From the NCBI RefSeq assembly GCF_900156345.1, contig NZ_FTPP01000004.1:248001-312000 (forward strand): 64,000 nt of DNA, given 5' to 3'. The stretch is from Pontibacter indicus (GTDB lineage: Bacteria > Bacteroidota > Bacteroidia > Cytophagales > Hymenobacteraceae). The notes below the pieces were generated by a model. It was not told the DNA's origin, ran no database searches, and saw only the letters and a program-made list of their open reading frames with translations. The stretch's first letter is position 1. Every line of letters starts with the position of its first letter. Below, in pieces: positions 34,559-43,231 of this stretch. Both the position numbers and the translations under genes were made by a program.

Positions 34559-35500
34559 ATGCCCGAAACCATTAAGATCAACGGTGTCAGCATAGACCGT
34601 GGAGAAAAGGTGCTCACCCGCCTCGTTATCTCCAAACTACCCAGCGGTACCGTCATCGACATTCCTGTTTATGTGTTCCGCTCGGTGCACGACGGCCCGG
34701 TGCTTTTGCTCATGGCCGGCATGCACGGCGACGAAGTGAACGGCACAGAGATCATCCGCCGCATGATCACCAAAAAGATGCTGTACCCACTGAAGGGGAC
34801 CATCATTGCGGTACCTATCCTGAACATCTACGGCTTCCTGAACTTTTCGCGCGACGTGCCCGATGGCAAGGACGTAAACCGGAGCTTTCCGGGCAACAAG
34901 GAAGGTTCGCTGGCCAGCCGCGTGGCGCACCGCTTTATGAAAGAGGTGATGCCCTACATCGACTACGGCGTGGACTTCCATACAGGCGGTTCGAGCCGGG
35001 GCAACTACCCGCAGATACGTTGTGTGCTGGCCGAGCCGAAGAACCAGGAACTGGCCGATGCCTTTGCCGCACCGTTCACGATGAACGCCTCTTACCGCCA
35101 GGGTTCGTTGCGCAAGGAGGCTGCCAAACTCGGCAAGCACATCCTGGTGTACGAAACAGGGGAGTCGCTGCGCTTCGACGAGCGCGGCATCAAACTAGGA
35201 ATAGAAGGCACCTGTCGCCTGATGCACCACTTAGGTATGGCGGCCAGTGCGCCTGTTGCTTCTGAGCCAACTACTATCTGCATGAAGGATATCTGGGTAC
35301 GCGCTAAAAACGCGGGCCTGTTCCGCAGCTTGGTGCAGGAGGGAGGCTACGTGAAAAAAGGCCAGGTAGTAGGCACTATCACCGACCCCTATGGCGAAAT
35401 GGAAGTGCGCCTGAATGCCCCGGCCGCTGGCTATGTGGTAGGCCTCAACAACATGCCCGTGGTAAACCAAGGCGATGCCCTGATGCACATCGCCTTTTAA
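34559..35500 (+). CDS. AstE/AspA-type deacylase (M14-like)
   Basis: A 313-residue member of the succinylglutamate desuccinylase/aspartoacylase family. Zinc ligands are His56 and Glu59 (MHGDEVNGTE) and His141 (DFHTGG). DVNRSFPG (105-112) binds substrate carboxylate, and the general acid is Glu199 (VYETGES). The C-terminal 80 residues form a lipoyl-like beta domain (VRAKNAGLF onwards). It starts one base after the rimK stop. In this setting it may remove an acyl or glutamyl group; that is inference. Confidence 0.9.
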   Translation: MPETIKINGVSIDRGEKVLTRLVISKLPSGTVIDIPVYVFRSVHDGPVLLLMAGMHGDEVNGTEIIRRMITKKMLYPLKGTIIAVPILNIYGFLNFSRDVPDGKDVNRSFPGNKEGSLASRVAHRFMKEVMPYIDYGVDFHTGGSSRGNYPQIRCVLAEPKNQELADAFAAPFTMNASYRQGSLRKEAAKLGKHILVYETGESLRFDERGIKLGIEGTCRLMHHLGMAASAPVASEPTTICMKDIWVRAKNAGLFRSLVQEGGYVKKGQVVGTITDPYGEMEVRLNAPAAGYVVGLNNMPVVNQGDALMHIAF

Positions 35501-35518
35501 GGTAAGGTATAGCAAAGA

Positions 35519-35551
35519 AAAAGCCCGCTACTGAATGGTAGCGGGCTTTTT
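35519..35551. terminator. Bidirectional terminator after the rim-like trio
   Basis: A 13-bp perfect stem AAAAGCCCGCTAC (35519-35531) pairs with 35538-35550, loop TGAATG, with an A-run before and a T-run after. It serves both the trio and the convergent gene at 35571. Confidence 0.9.
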
Positions 35552-35570
35552 CTTGTTGCGTTTTCAGCTC

Positions 35571-36071
35571 TTAGAATACGTAGCGCACGTGCAGGGCAGA
35601 ATCCCAGAAGCCGCGGCCGTGTGGTATGTTGATGTAAGGCTTGATGTCAGCACCGATCGTGAACGGAATGTCGCGGATGTAGTACTCCAGACCCAGCACA
35701 CCGTCAATACCGAAACCTACGATGTTGTCATCATAGTAACGGTCGCGTCTGTGCTTGTCGTAATAGTAGTAGTAGCGACCTTCGTAGAAACCGATGTGGC
35801 CACCCAGGCCATAGTACCACTGCAGGCCTTTAGCGTTGAAAGCAGGCGCGTGTTTCTCGTAAAGCACGGTTACAACGGCACCTCTGTGGCGGAAGCCTGT
35901 GCTCAGGATACCCTCAATAGCGGCATCGCTTTTAATAAAATGCTTGATTGTAAGGCCGGAAGCTACACCGCCTCTAAATCCTATACCTGTTTTGTACTCT
36001 TGTGCATTGGCACCAGAAGCAAGCGTCATTACCAAAGCTAGGGTAAAACCGACGCGGAGAATTGTTTTCAT
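35571..36071 (-). CDS. Small outer membrane beta-barrel protein
   Basis: A 166-residue exported protein with signal peptide MKTILRVGFTLALVMTLASGANA. The mature part is a run of short amphipathic strands (GIGFRGGVASGLTIKHFI, WYYGLGGHIGFYEG) and ends with an aromatic residue (HVRYVF), as outer membrane barrels do. A Tyr/Asp/Arg-rich loop (YYYYYDKHRRDRYYDD) lies in the middle. It matches the small porin-like proteins common in Bacteroidota. Function unknown. A -7 box lies at 36131. Confidence 0.8.
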   Translation of the reverse strand: MKTILRVGFTLALVMTLASGANAQEYKTGIGFRGGVASGLTIKHFIKSDAAIEGILSTGFRHRGAVVTVLYEKHAPAFNAKGLQWYYGLGGHIGFYEGRYYYYYDKHRRDRYYDDNIVGFGIDGVLGLEYYIRDIPFTIGADIKPYINIPHGRGFWDSALHVRYVF

Positions 36072-36130
36072 TGTTCTATTGAAAAAGTTATATCCAGCTT
36101 GCCAGACAGGTACGTCCAGCTGGCAGGCTG

Positions 36131-36138
36131 CAAAAATA
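36131..36138 (-). promoter_or_regulatory. -7 box (TATTTTTG) of the small barrel gene
   Basis: An exact TAnnTTTG box on the minus strand, giving a leader of about 55 bases. The leader can fold: GCCAG and CTGGC arms pair near 36101-36124. No clear -33 element. Confidence 0.5.
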
Positions 36139-36184
36139 GAACTTCTTCCGATTGAAAAAAAAATATCTGCTTTTTTCGCAAACT

Positions 36185-36964
36185 TTAACTCGACTGCTTG
36201 TACGACTGCAGGTAGGCCGTCTTGGAAGTACGCCGCCCGATCAACTTGAAAAACGTGATAAATTTCTCTTTATCGAGCTCCAGCGCTCTGGCAAAGGCAT
36301 CTTCCTCCTCTGAGTTCTGGTAATCTTTTACATACTGCTCGCGCACCAGTCCGGCCTCCGTTAACTCAGCAGCCGCTTCTATCTCGACAAGTCCTGTTTT
36401 CTCCCAAAGTCTTCGCCACCAGTCGATGGTATGAATAAAGTACCAATAGTTCTGATAATCCTCTTGCAGAAACTCAGGTACCTGTTGGTGATTTTCGATC
36501 TCCTGTGTGAAACACACGTCCACGATGGCAATGTGCCCCTCTGGTTTGATGAAGCGGGCAATATAAGGGAGGTATTTCTCGTCAGTGCCGAAATAGGTAT
36601 AGGAGTCGACCACGATCACGGCATCAAAATACTCTTCGGGGAAGGGGAGGGAGCGGGCTTCCATCTCGAGCGGAAACACCTTGTCTTCGCAGCCCTCGCT
36701 TAGGACACGCTCGTAATTGTCGCTGGCCGACACGGCCTCGTCCACCGCCCAAACGGTGACCCCGAACTCTTTGGCCAGAAAAATGGAGCTGATGGCTTTG
36801 CCGCATCCCAGGTCGAGTACGCGCATGCCGGGTTTCAGGTCCAGGGACTTGGTGAGGCTTTCGAGGTTGAAGAGCACATTCTCGCCCATGGAGTGCTTGC
36901 GCACCCACTTCGGGTCGTATTGAGAGGCTTTGGGGAAGGCGCGGCGCAGGCTTTTATTCGGCAT
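36185..36964 (-). CDS. SAM-dependent methyltransferase
   Basis: A 259-residue class I methyltransferase. Motif I is VLDLGCGKAISS (49-60), the acidic motif II is WAVDEA, and the post-I acidic loop VIVVDSYTYFG is clear. The N-terminal KASQYDPKWVRKHSMGEN segment and the C-terminal helical part recall cyclopropane-synthase-like or type 11 enzymes. Substrate unknown. The start ATG at 36964 is followed upstream by two AGGTATAG copies. Confidence 0.85.
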   Translation of the reverse strand: MPNKSLRRAFPKASQYDPKWVRKHSMGENVLFNLESLTKSLDLKPGMRVLDLGCGKAISSIFLAKEFGVTVWAVDEAVSASDNYERVLSEGCEDKVFPLEMEARSLPFPEEYFDAVIVVDSYTYFGTDEKYLPYIARFIKPEGHIAIVDVCFTQEIENHQQVPEFLQEDYQNYWYFIHTIDWWRRLWEKTGLVEIEAAAELTEAGLVREQYVKDYQNSEEEDAFARALELDKEKFITFFKLIGRRTSKTAYLQSYKQSS

Positions 36965-37017
36965 AGGTATAGCAGGTATAGAGTGCCTTGCAACTTACGC
37001 GTCAGGTATAGGGAGGG

Positions 37018-37683
37018 TTAGTGGCCCAACCGCTCTATTTCATCAGACAGGTATACCTTATCGGTTTTCAGGTCCTGCGCTGCCACCCGCAGCATGGCGC
37101 TGGCCACGGTTTCAGCCTGAATGGGCCGGTACTTGCGCAGCGGTCCGAACATGATTTTGGAAAGCGGTTTCATTACTCTGGCGCCGATCTCCTCTCCGGT
37201 GCGGTGCTCGTCGCGCTCACCCAGCAAAAGCGATGGCCTGAAAATATGCAGCGACTGAAAACCCAATGCCCGCACGTCTCGCTCCATCTCGCCCTTCACG
37301 CGGTTGTAGAACATGCGCGACTTGGCATCAGCCCCCATCGACGAGACCACCAAAAACTGCGAGGCATTGCGGCGCAGCGTGATCTCGGCCAGCTGCGTGA
37401 CGTAGGTATGGTCTACTTTGTAGAAAGCCTCTTTGGTGCCCGCCTTTTTGATAGTGGTGCCCAGGCAACAGAACACATCGTCAGCAGCCAGTTCGGAGGC
37501 GCTTTTTTTGAGGTTGTCGAAGTCGACGATCTGCTGGTCGAGCTTGGGATGGATGATGGCGAGCTCGCGGCGGCCCACGGAAATCACCTGGCTGTAGCGG
37601 TCGCTCTGCAGGAGCATTCGCAGCAAGTGACTGCCTACCAGGCCGCTGGCGCCGGCAATCAGTGCGGTTCGGGTTCGGTGCAT
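37018..37683 (-). CDS. NAD(P)-binding oxidoreductase (TIP30/HTATIP2-like)
   Basis: A 221-residue short atypical SDR. The nucleotide motif is TALIAGASGLVGSHLL near the start; VFCCLGTTIKKAG and VDHTYV follow, then FLVVSSMGADAKSRMFYNRVKGEME, which holds the Ser and YxxxK catalytic pattern. This order is typical of the TIP30-like NAD(P)H-binding family in bacteria. Substrate unknown. I start at ATG 37683 (MHRTRTALIAG); an upstream TTG would add seven residues. Confidence 0.85.
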   Translation of the reverse strand: MHRTRTALIAGASGLVGSHLLRMLLQSDRYSQVISVGRRELAIIHPKLDQQIVDFDNLKKSASELAADDVFCCLGTTIKKAGTKEAFYKVDHTYVTQLAEITLRRNASQFLVVSSMGADAKSRMFYNRVKGEMERDVRALGFQSLHIFRPSLLLGERDEHRTGEEIGARVMKPLSKIMFGPLRKYRPIQAETVASAMLRVAAQDLKTDKVYLSDEIERLGH

Positions 37684-37826
37684 GGAGGTTTGCGTTTCGC
37701 TCAATTACGTGAATGCCCGCCACATAGGTTAACAAATGCGTTGCTTTCCTGCAAATAATCCTGTTGCAGCCGTTTATATTTTGAAATTGGCCTGTCTTGC
37801 AGCGCTACAGTACAATCTACAGCAGC

Positions 37827-38678
37827 CTATTCGTCGCTCTTCAACCGGATGTGGTCCGTGTCGATCTCGATCTTGCCTTCTTTGTACAAACCACCGATCG
37901 CCTTCTTGAACACTTTTTTGCTCATGCCCAGCATACGGTATACCTCGTCGGGGCTGCTTTTGTCAGAGAGAGGTAAATAGCCTTTAGCAGCCTCCAATAC
38001 CTCCATTACTTTGTCTGCCGCCTCGTTGGATTCGCTCAGGCCTGTGGTGCCCGGCTTGCGGAGCGTCACGTCAATCTTGGCATCCGGGCGGATGGTTTTG
38101 ATGTAGCCTTTTAGTTTGTCGCCCATGCCCAAGTCCCGGAACACCTCGTTTTTGTAGAGCATGCCCATGTAGCGGTTGTTGATGATCACTTTGATGCCGA
38201 TCTCCGAGAAGCCGGCTACCAACAGGTCCACTTCCTGGTTTTCGGTCATTTCCCGGTGTGCCTCGTCGTTGTGCAGGTACTTGCCCAGTTTGGTCGTGCC
38301 CACAATGCGGTCAGAAGTCTCGTCGAGGTATACGTAGACACAATACTTGCGTCCGGGGCGCATTTTGTCTTTCTGGTTGTGCAGTGGTATGAGCAGGTCT
38401 TTCTCCAGACCCCAGTCCAGGAAGGCGCCGAAATCGGTGCTGTCTTTGCACATCAGGCAGGCGAACTCGCGCACGGTGGCGTAAGGAGTCAGGTTGGTGG
38501 CAATCACACGGTCTTCGGAGTCGCGGTACACAAACACGCGCACCTTGTCGCCGACCTTGGCCCCCTCCGGAATGTATTTGCGGGGCAACAGAATGTCGCC
38601 GTCCTCAGAGGTCAGGTATACGCCGAAGTCCACTTCTCGCGCTATCTCCAGTTCGTTGTAATTGCCAAGGTCTACCAT
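37827..38678 (-). CDS. cvfB: CvfB family S1 RNA-binding protein
   Basis: A 283-residue protein of the CvfB/YitL family. Three to four S1-like beta-barrels are followed by a C-terminal winged helix (SSPDEVYRMLGMSKKVFKKAIGGLYKEGKI). Seen: DFGVYLTSEDGDILLPRKY at the start, and DFGAFLDWGLEKDLLIPLHNQ in the second unit. In Staphylococcus CvfB affects virulence gene expression and binds RNA. Its role here is not known. Confidence 0.93.
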   Translation of the reverse strand: MVDLGNYNELEIAREVDFGVYLTSEDGDILLPRKYIPEGAKVGDKVRVFVYRDSEDRVIATNLTPYATVREFACLMCKDSTDFGAFLDWGLEKDLLIPLHNQKDKMRPGRKYCVYVYLDETSDRIVGTTKLGKYLHNDEAHREMTENQEVDLLVAGFSEIGIKVIINNRYMGMLYKNEVFRDLGMGDKLKGYIKTIRPDAKIDVTLRKPGTTGLSESNEAADKVMEVLEAAKGYLPLSDKSSPDEVYRMLGMSKKVFKKAIGGLYKEGKIEIDTDHIRLKSDE

Positions 38679-38906
38679 GGTATTGTTGTGCTAAGTATAG
38701 AATGCTGCAAATATAGTGAAACCATTTCAGGTATAGCCCTCCGGTTCCAGTCATTCCCCTTATACCTGTCAGGTATAGCAAAAGGATACAAAATGAATTT
38801 AGCAGGTATAGGTATAGCTTTGGATGTAACAATACAGGCAGCCTTGTAGGGCTGCCTGTATGATAAGGTATAGCTGAAGAATTCTTTCAGGTATAGCGGA
38901 TTGAGT
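38679..38906. other. Motif-dense intergenic region with hairpin
   Basis: A 228-base gap holding seven AGGTATA/TATACCT copies, the highest density outside the tandem arrays. A perfect 11-bp hairpin (TACAGGCAGCC, 38833-38843 with 38850-38860) is placed to terminate the minus-strand Dps gene that ends at 38907. The T-run after it is poor. No open frame is convincing. Confidence 0.7.
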
Positions 38907-39521
38907 TTAGGCTTTTGCCTTTTTGGTGGTTCTGGCTTTGCCGTTCTGCCCTTTGGCTGGCTGATCATCCTCCTCCATAATATCATCCGGGCTCGCGATC
39001 AGGCCGATGGACAGGCCGTCTTCACCCAGGAAGTGCTCGATGTGGTGGCAGCGGTCCTCGGTCTTGAGCAGGATGCCCTCCAGCAGGGCCTTGGTCGCGA
39101 AGTCCTCCAATTCAAAGGCTTTCTTGATCGACTTGCGCAGCTCCACGGCAATCGTCTTTTCGTCCTCCATGTCTTTTTTGAGCATCTCGCGGATGCGGAA
39201 CACGCCCTCTTCCTCATGCTGGATGTAGGAGATTTCCAGCTGTTTGGCCGGGTGACAGGTAGGGCAGTAGCCCATCACGGTGAGGCGCTCGGCGATGGCG
39301 TCGTACTGTTCGTGGATCTGGGTATAGTGCTCCTCGAAGAACAAGTGCAGGTCGCGGAACTGCGGTCCTTCCACCATCCAGTGGTGCTTGTGGTATTGGT
39401 TATAGAGCGTGATGAAAGATGATAGGTGGCGGTCCAGCTCGTTGGCCATCGCCGTTGCCGTGGTTTTCGACAGCCCAACCGGGTTGCCTTCATATTCTGA
39501 TTTTTCTCTAAGCTTTTCCAT
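38907..39521 (-). CDS. Second Dps-like protein with cysteine pair and Lys-rich tail
   Basis: A 204-residue ferritin-like protein. Ferroxidase residues keep Dps spacing: His47 (HHW), His59 (LHLFFEEHY), Asp74 and Glu78 (QYDAIAERL). It differs from the first Dps in carrying Cys86-Pro-Thr-Cys89, a further Cys158 followed by His-His, and a C-terminal tail rich in Lys and Arg (KGQNGKARTTKKAKA) that could bind DNA. The extra Cys and Glu/His residues recall DPSL (thioferritin-like) proteins. It stands alone with a weak terminator. Confidence 0.88.
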   Translation of the reverse strand: MEKLREKSEYEGNPVGLSKTTATAMANELDRHLSSFITLYNQYHKHHWMVEGPQFRDLHLFFEEHYTQIHEQYDAIAERLTVMGYCPTCHPAKQLEISYIQHEEEGVFRIREMLKKDMEDEKTIAVELRKSIKKAFELEDFATKALLEGILLKTEDRCHHIEHFLGEDGLSIGLIASPDDIMEEDDQPAKGQNGKARTTKKAKA

Positions 39522-39584
39522 GTTCAGGGTTTATAGTAATATGCTTTCTTTTTACCCCGATCAGCTTAAAAGGATACAGGAATT

Positions 39585-41474
39585 TTACCTGAATTCAGGT
39601 ATGCCGGGCTGCTTAAAGCGGAAGTCCTCGAATTCGAAGTACGAGCGCGACGACTCATAAATGCGGAGGTTGTTGAAGTTCTCGTTTGCCGGAATTTTCG
39701 GGTAATAGCCCACCAGAATCTGTATCGTGCTGAAAGACAGGTACTCGTTGCGGAAACGTATACCTACCCCAAAGCCCGGGTAGGGTGTGCTCTTAAAAGG
39801 AGACGTCTTGTTGCCGTACGAGAGCCAGGCCACATCCGCAAAGGCAAGCGTGGCCAGCCGGAAGCCGAATAGCGAGAAGGGAGTGTAAAGGTTGGCTTCG
39901 TAGTTGATGACCACGCGGCGGTTACCGCGCAGCAGACCGGATCGAAAACCGCGCAGGCCTTCTTCGTTGTTAATCGAGAGCAGCTCCTCCGGGTTACGGT
40001 TAACACCAATGGTGCCACGACCCAGAATAAAGTGGCGCAGCTTCCAGTTGCCGTTTTCATACAGCCGCGTAAAGTACAGCGACTCCAGCTCCAGCAAACC
40101 CTGCTCCCAAGTGCCACCCCTGATAAAGGAGCCATACCCGGCCCTGCCATACAGGTAGCCAAATTCTTTGTTGTAGCGGGCAAAGGAGAGGTCGAGGCCG
40201 AAATAGCGGCGGTAGAAAAGGTCACCGCGTTCATAGCCGTACGAGATCGAAGCCAGCGTGCCGGCGGGTACGTCCTCCGTTCGCCCGAAGCCATAGAGGT
40301 AGCGGTCTTTGTAGTAGCGGCGCACGCTGTAGCCCACACTGGCAATGCCCAGAATGTTGTCCTGAAAGTTTTCGGTGGGCTTGGTGTAGAAGTTCGTGTT
40401 GATCACCCGCAGCGCCGTGATCAGTCGGCCGCGCGGCTCAAAGCCCAGGTTGTAGCTCTTGAACTTAAAGGAGCGCCCCAGCCAGAAATCCTGCCTGTTG
40501 TAGCCAACATCTGCAAATCGCTGGATGGTGTCCTCGGGCACAGGCGGGAGCAGTAGCCGCTCGTCAATTTTACTGGCCCCGATGGCCCCGGCGTAACGCG
40601 TGTTGGTGGCAAAGAAGTCGCGACGCAAAAAGGCGCTGCGCTCTTTGTAATAATTCTGATCGAAGTAATTGATGTCGGCCGTGATGTAGGTGTTGCCGAT
40701 GTTCTCCACGGTATAGCCGGCGGTGGTCTCCCAGGAGCGGGGCGCGTTCATGTTGAAGCGGTATGAGCCCCGGATCTGGTGGCCGAGCCCGAGGAAATTG
40801 AGCTCCCGCAAGGCCACCCGGCCCGCGCCCGACGAAGGGGTATAAGAACCGGACCCACCCAGGCTGAAGATGTCTTTGGTGATCACCAGCACATCCACGC
40901 TGTCTTCGGTGGTGGTGCGCTCGTCCACAATGATACGGGCATCCAGCAAATACTCCGTCTGGCGCAGCAAACGCTCCGACTCAACCAGTGCCAGCGGTTC
41001 CAGCGGCTCCATTCGCTCAAACAGCAGTTTGTTGCGCACCAGGTGCCGGCGGGTTTTCACGTGCAGCGAGTTGCCGGCCTTCTCCAGGAAGCTGCGCGGC
41101 ACGCGGGTGGTGTCGTTTATGGAATAGCCCAGCGCATCCAGCGTCATGATGCGGATGTTGCGCACCACTTTGTAGTTGTGCCGTTCGTACTCGCGCTGAA
41201 TCAATTCCGCGTCCAGTCCCAGCACTTCCTCATCCCGCCTGTCAAACACCAGAATCGCCTTCAGCAACTTTCCCATAATGGTTTTGCGCTCCGAGATCTC
41301 GCGTAAGTTGTTCATCACGCGTTCGTCAAACTTTTGCTTAATGGTATCGACCGGGACAGCCAGACTGTCACGTCGGGGAGGGAGTTCCTGAGCCTGCACA
41401 TTGCCTGCCCATAACCATGCCACCATCAGGCAGGCTATTATGCAGCAGAGAATGGGCGAACGTGGGAATGCCAT
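39585..41474 (-). CDS. Omp85/BamA-like outer membrane protein
   Basis: A 629-residue exported protein (signal peptide ending near VQAQE). An N-terminal POTRA-like region (residues about 55-210; LVRNKLLFERMEPLEPLALVESERLLRQ split by turns) leads into a long beta-barrel with alternating strands. The Omp85-type conserved segment EEGLRGFRSGLLRGNRRVV is near residues 500-525. It is shorter than BamA and has one or two POTRA domains only, like TamA-type or phospholipase-linked Bacteroidota Omp85 proteins. Start at ATG 41474, before the signal. Confidence 0.8.
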   Translation of the reverse strand: MAFPRSPILCCIIACLMVAWLWAGNVQAQELPPRRDSLAVPVDTIKQKFDERVMNNLREISERKTIMGKLLKAILVFDRRDEEVLGLDAELIQREYERHNYKVVRNIRIMTLDALGYSINDTTRVPRSFLEKAGNSLHVKTRRHLVRNKLLFERMEPLEPLALVESERLLRQTEYLLDARIIVDERTTTEDSVDVLVITKDIFSLGGSGSYTPSSGAGRVALRELNFLGLGHQIRGSYRFNMNAPRSWETTAGYTVENIGNTYITADINYFDQNYYKERSAFLRRDFFATNTRYAGAIGASKIDERLLLPPVPEDTIQRFADVGYNRQDFWLGRSFKFKSYNLGFEPRGRLITALRVINTNFYTKPTENFQDNILGIASVGYSVRRYYKDRYLYGFGRTEDVPAGTLASISYGYERGDLFYRRYFGLDLSFARYNKEFGYLYGRAGYGSFIRGGTWEQGLLELESLYFTRLYENGNWKLRHFILGRGTIGVNRNPEELLSINNEEGLRGFRSGLLRGNRRVVINYEANLYTPFSLFGFRLATLAFADVAWLSYGNKTSPFKSTPYPGFGVGIRFRNEYLSFSTIQILVGYYPKIPANENFNNLRIYESSRSYFEFEDFRFKQPGIPEFR

Positions 41475-41709
41475 GGGTATAGGGGCGCTTAGGGTGTTAT
41501 ACGTACGTGGACAATACAACCTCCGAATATAGTGTTTTCGGGTTTATGTGGAAAATTTGAGCCCCAAATCCTGAAAATGGCGTATGCTAATCATATTAGT
41601 ATATTTTGGGTGTGGATAGCGTGTTGATAACTATTGTTGCTAAAATATTTGGGGTTTGTGCTAATGATTTTGTAATTTTATAACCGTCAAGCAGATAAGA
41701 ATAGAGCAG

Positions 41710-42975
41710 ATGAACGACAAGATAATAGGTAAACTAAAAATATTAGCAGATGCTGCCAAATACGATGTTTCCTGTTCGTCGAGCGGGGGAAAGCGCAAGA
41801 ACGAAAACAAGGGCTTGGGCAACGCAGAGGGGATGGGTATTTGCCACAGCTATACCGAAGACGGTCGTTGCGTGTCGCTGCTCAAAATCCTGCTGACGAA
41901 CTTCTGCATTTACGATTGCGCCTATTGCGTGACGCGCAAAAGCAACGATGTGCAAAGAGCTGCCTTCACGGTGCAGGAGGTGGTGGACCTGACGATCAAT
42001 TTCTACCGTCGCAATTACATTGAGGGGTTGTTTTTGAGCTCAGGTATTTTCAAGAATGCCGACTATACCATGGAACGATTGGTACGGGTGGCCAAAAAGC
42101 TGCGACAGGAGGAGAAGTTCAATGGCTACATCCATCTCAAAACCATACCGGGTGCGAGCGAGGAGCTAATCAAAGAAGCCGGTCTGTACGCCGACCGCCT
42201 GAGCGTGAACATTGAGCTGCCTTCGGAGCAAAGCCTGCAGAGCCTGGCGCCGGAGAAAAACTATACCGAGATCCTGTTGCCGATGGGGTCGATCAAAGAC
42301 CAGTTGGTGCAGGCCAAGGAAGAAAGCAAACTGTTTAAAGCAACTCCAAAGTTCGCGCCAGCCGGACAGAGCACGCAGCTGATTGTGGGAGCCACCGCCG
42401 AGAGCGACCGCCAGATCCTGCAGCTCTCAGACCAGCTTTACAAAGGGTATAGCCTGAAGCGGGTGTACTATTCGGGCTATGTGCCGGTGAGCACCGACAG
42501 CAGGTTGTCGATCATCACGGAGCCGCCCATTATCCGGGAGAACCGCATTTACCAAGCCGACTGGCTGATGCGCTTTTATGGCTTCGATGTGAAGGAGATT
42601 CTGGATGAGGCCAACCCGAACCTGGACCTGGACATCGACCCGAAGCTGGGCTGGGCGCTGCGCAACCGGCATTTCTTTCCGGTGGAGATCAACACCGCCG
42701 ACTACGAAATGATTTTGCGCGTGCCAGGAATAGGCGTGAAATCGGCAAAGAAGATTGTGTCGGCCCGGCGGTTTGCGCCGCTGCACTTCGACCACCTGCG
42801 CCAGATGGGCGTGGTGCTGAAGCGGGCCAAGTATTTTATCACCTGCCAGACCAAAAGCCTGCAGCGGCAGGACTTTGACTCAGAGCAACTGCGCCGCCGC
42901 ATCTTGTTCGGCGAGGGCTCCGTGCGAAGTGCCTTGCTGACGCAGCAGCTCGACTTGTTTCGGCAGGTAGGCTAG
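41710..42975 (+). CDS. Putative DNA modification/repair radical SAM protein
   Basis: A 421-residue radical SAM enzyme of the TIGR03916 group. The iron-sulfur motif is CX3CX2C at Cys66, Cys70 and Cys73 (FCIYDCAYC). Other cysteines (22, 45, 54) lie nearby. The C-terminal part has a helix-hairpin-helix DNA-binding motif (VPGIGVKSAKKIVSARR). This family is almost always next to a TIGR03915 protein, as here (43232-44011), and the pair is predicted to act on DNA. The reaction has not been shown to my knowledge. Confidence 0.93.
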   Translation: MNDKIIGKLKILADAAKYDVSCSSSGGKRKNENKGLGNAEGMGICHSYTEDGRCVSLLKILLTNFCIYDCAYCVTRKSNDVQRAAFTVQEVVDLTINFYRRNYIEGLFLSSGIFKNADYTMERLVRVAKKLRQEEKFNGYIHLKTIPGASEELIKEAGLYADRLSVNIELPSEQSLQSLAPEKNYTEILLPMGSIKDQLVQAKEESKLFKATPKFAPAGQSTQLIVGATAESDRQILQLSDQLYKGYSLKRVYYSGYVPVSTDSRLSIITEPPIIRENRIYQADWLMRFYGFDVKEILDEANPNLDLDIDPKLGWALRNRHFFPVEINTADYEMILRVPGIGVKSAKKIVSARRFAPLHFDHLRQMGVVLKRAKYFITCQTKSLQRQDFDSEQLRRRILFGEGSVRSALLTQQLDLFRQVG

Positions 42976-43072
42976 AAAAATAAAACGTGACATGGAAGAG
43001 GGGAGAGAAGAGCATCAAACAGAGTTGTGTAACCAAAAAGATCATACATCATTTCAAACCATTCAGAAGACC

Positions 43073-43216
43073 ATGAGAAATTCTACTAAAGTTGCCCGTG
43101 TTTCCTGCTGCTGCAAACTCAACATGCTGGTGCCGCATCTGAAGAGCCTATCTTCCAGAATGCAGACCGATGGCAAACGCGACAAAGGCCGCGTGAACTT
43201 CAGCGCAAAGCAGTAG
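43073..43216 (+). CDS. 47-residue Cys-rich small protein candidate
   Basis: A small frame between the radical SAM gene and its TIGR03915 partner. It starts MRNSTKVARVSCCCKLN and ends RVNFSAKQ. It is basic and has three adjacent cysteines. The ATG lies 97 bases past the radical SAM stop; the next gene starts 15 bases after it. It is in the expected place for a third operon member, but the frame is short and could be chance. A longer reading from 42992 is less likely. Confidence 0.4.
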   Translation: MRNSTKVARVSCCCKLNMLVPHLKSLSSRMQTDGKRDKGRVNFSAKQ

Positions 43217-43231
43217 TCCGCATACTTGCCG

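Noticed and set aside
36072..36184. Riboswitch in the leader of the small barrel gene
   Set aside because: There is one weak hairpin (GCCAG/CTGGC) and no match to a riboswitch core I know.
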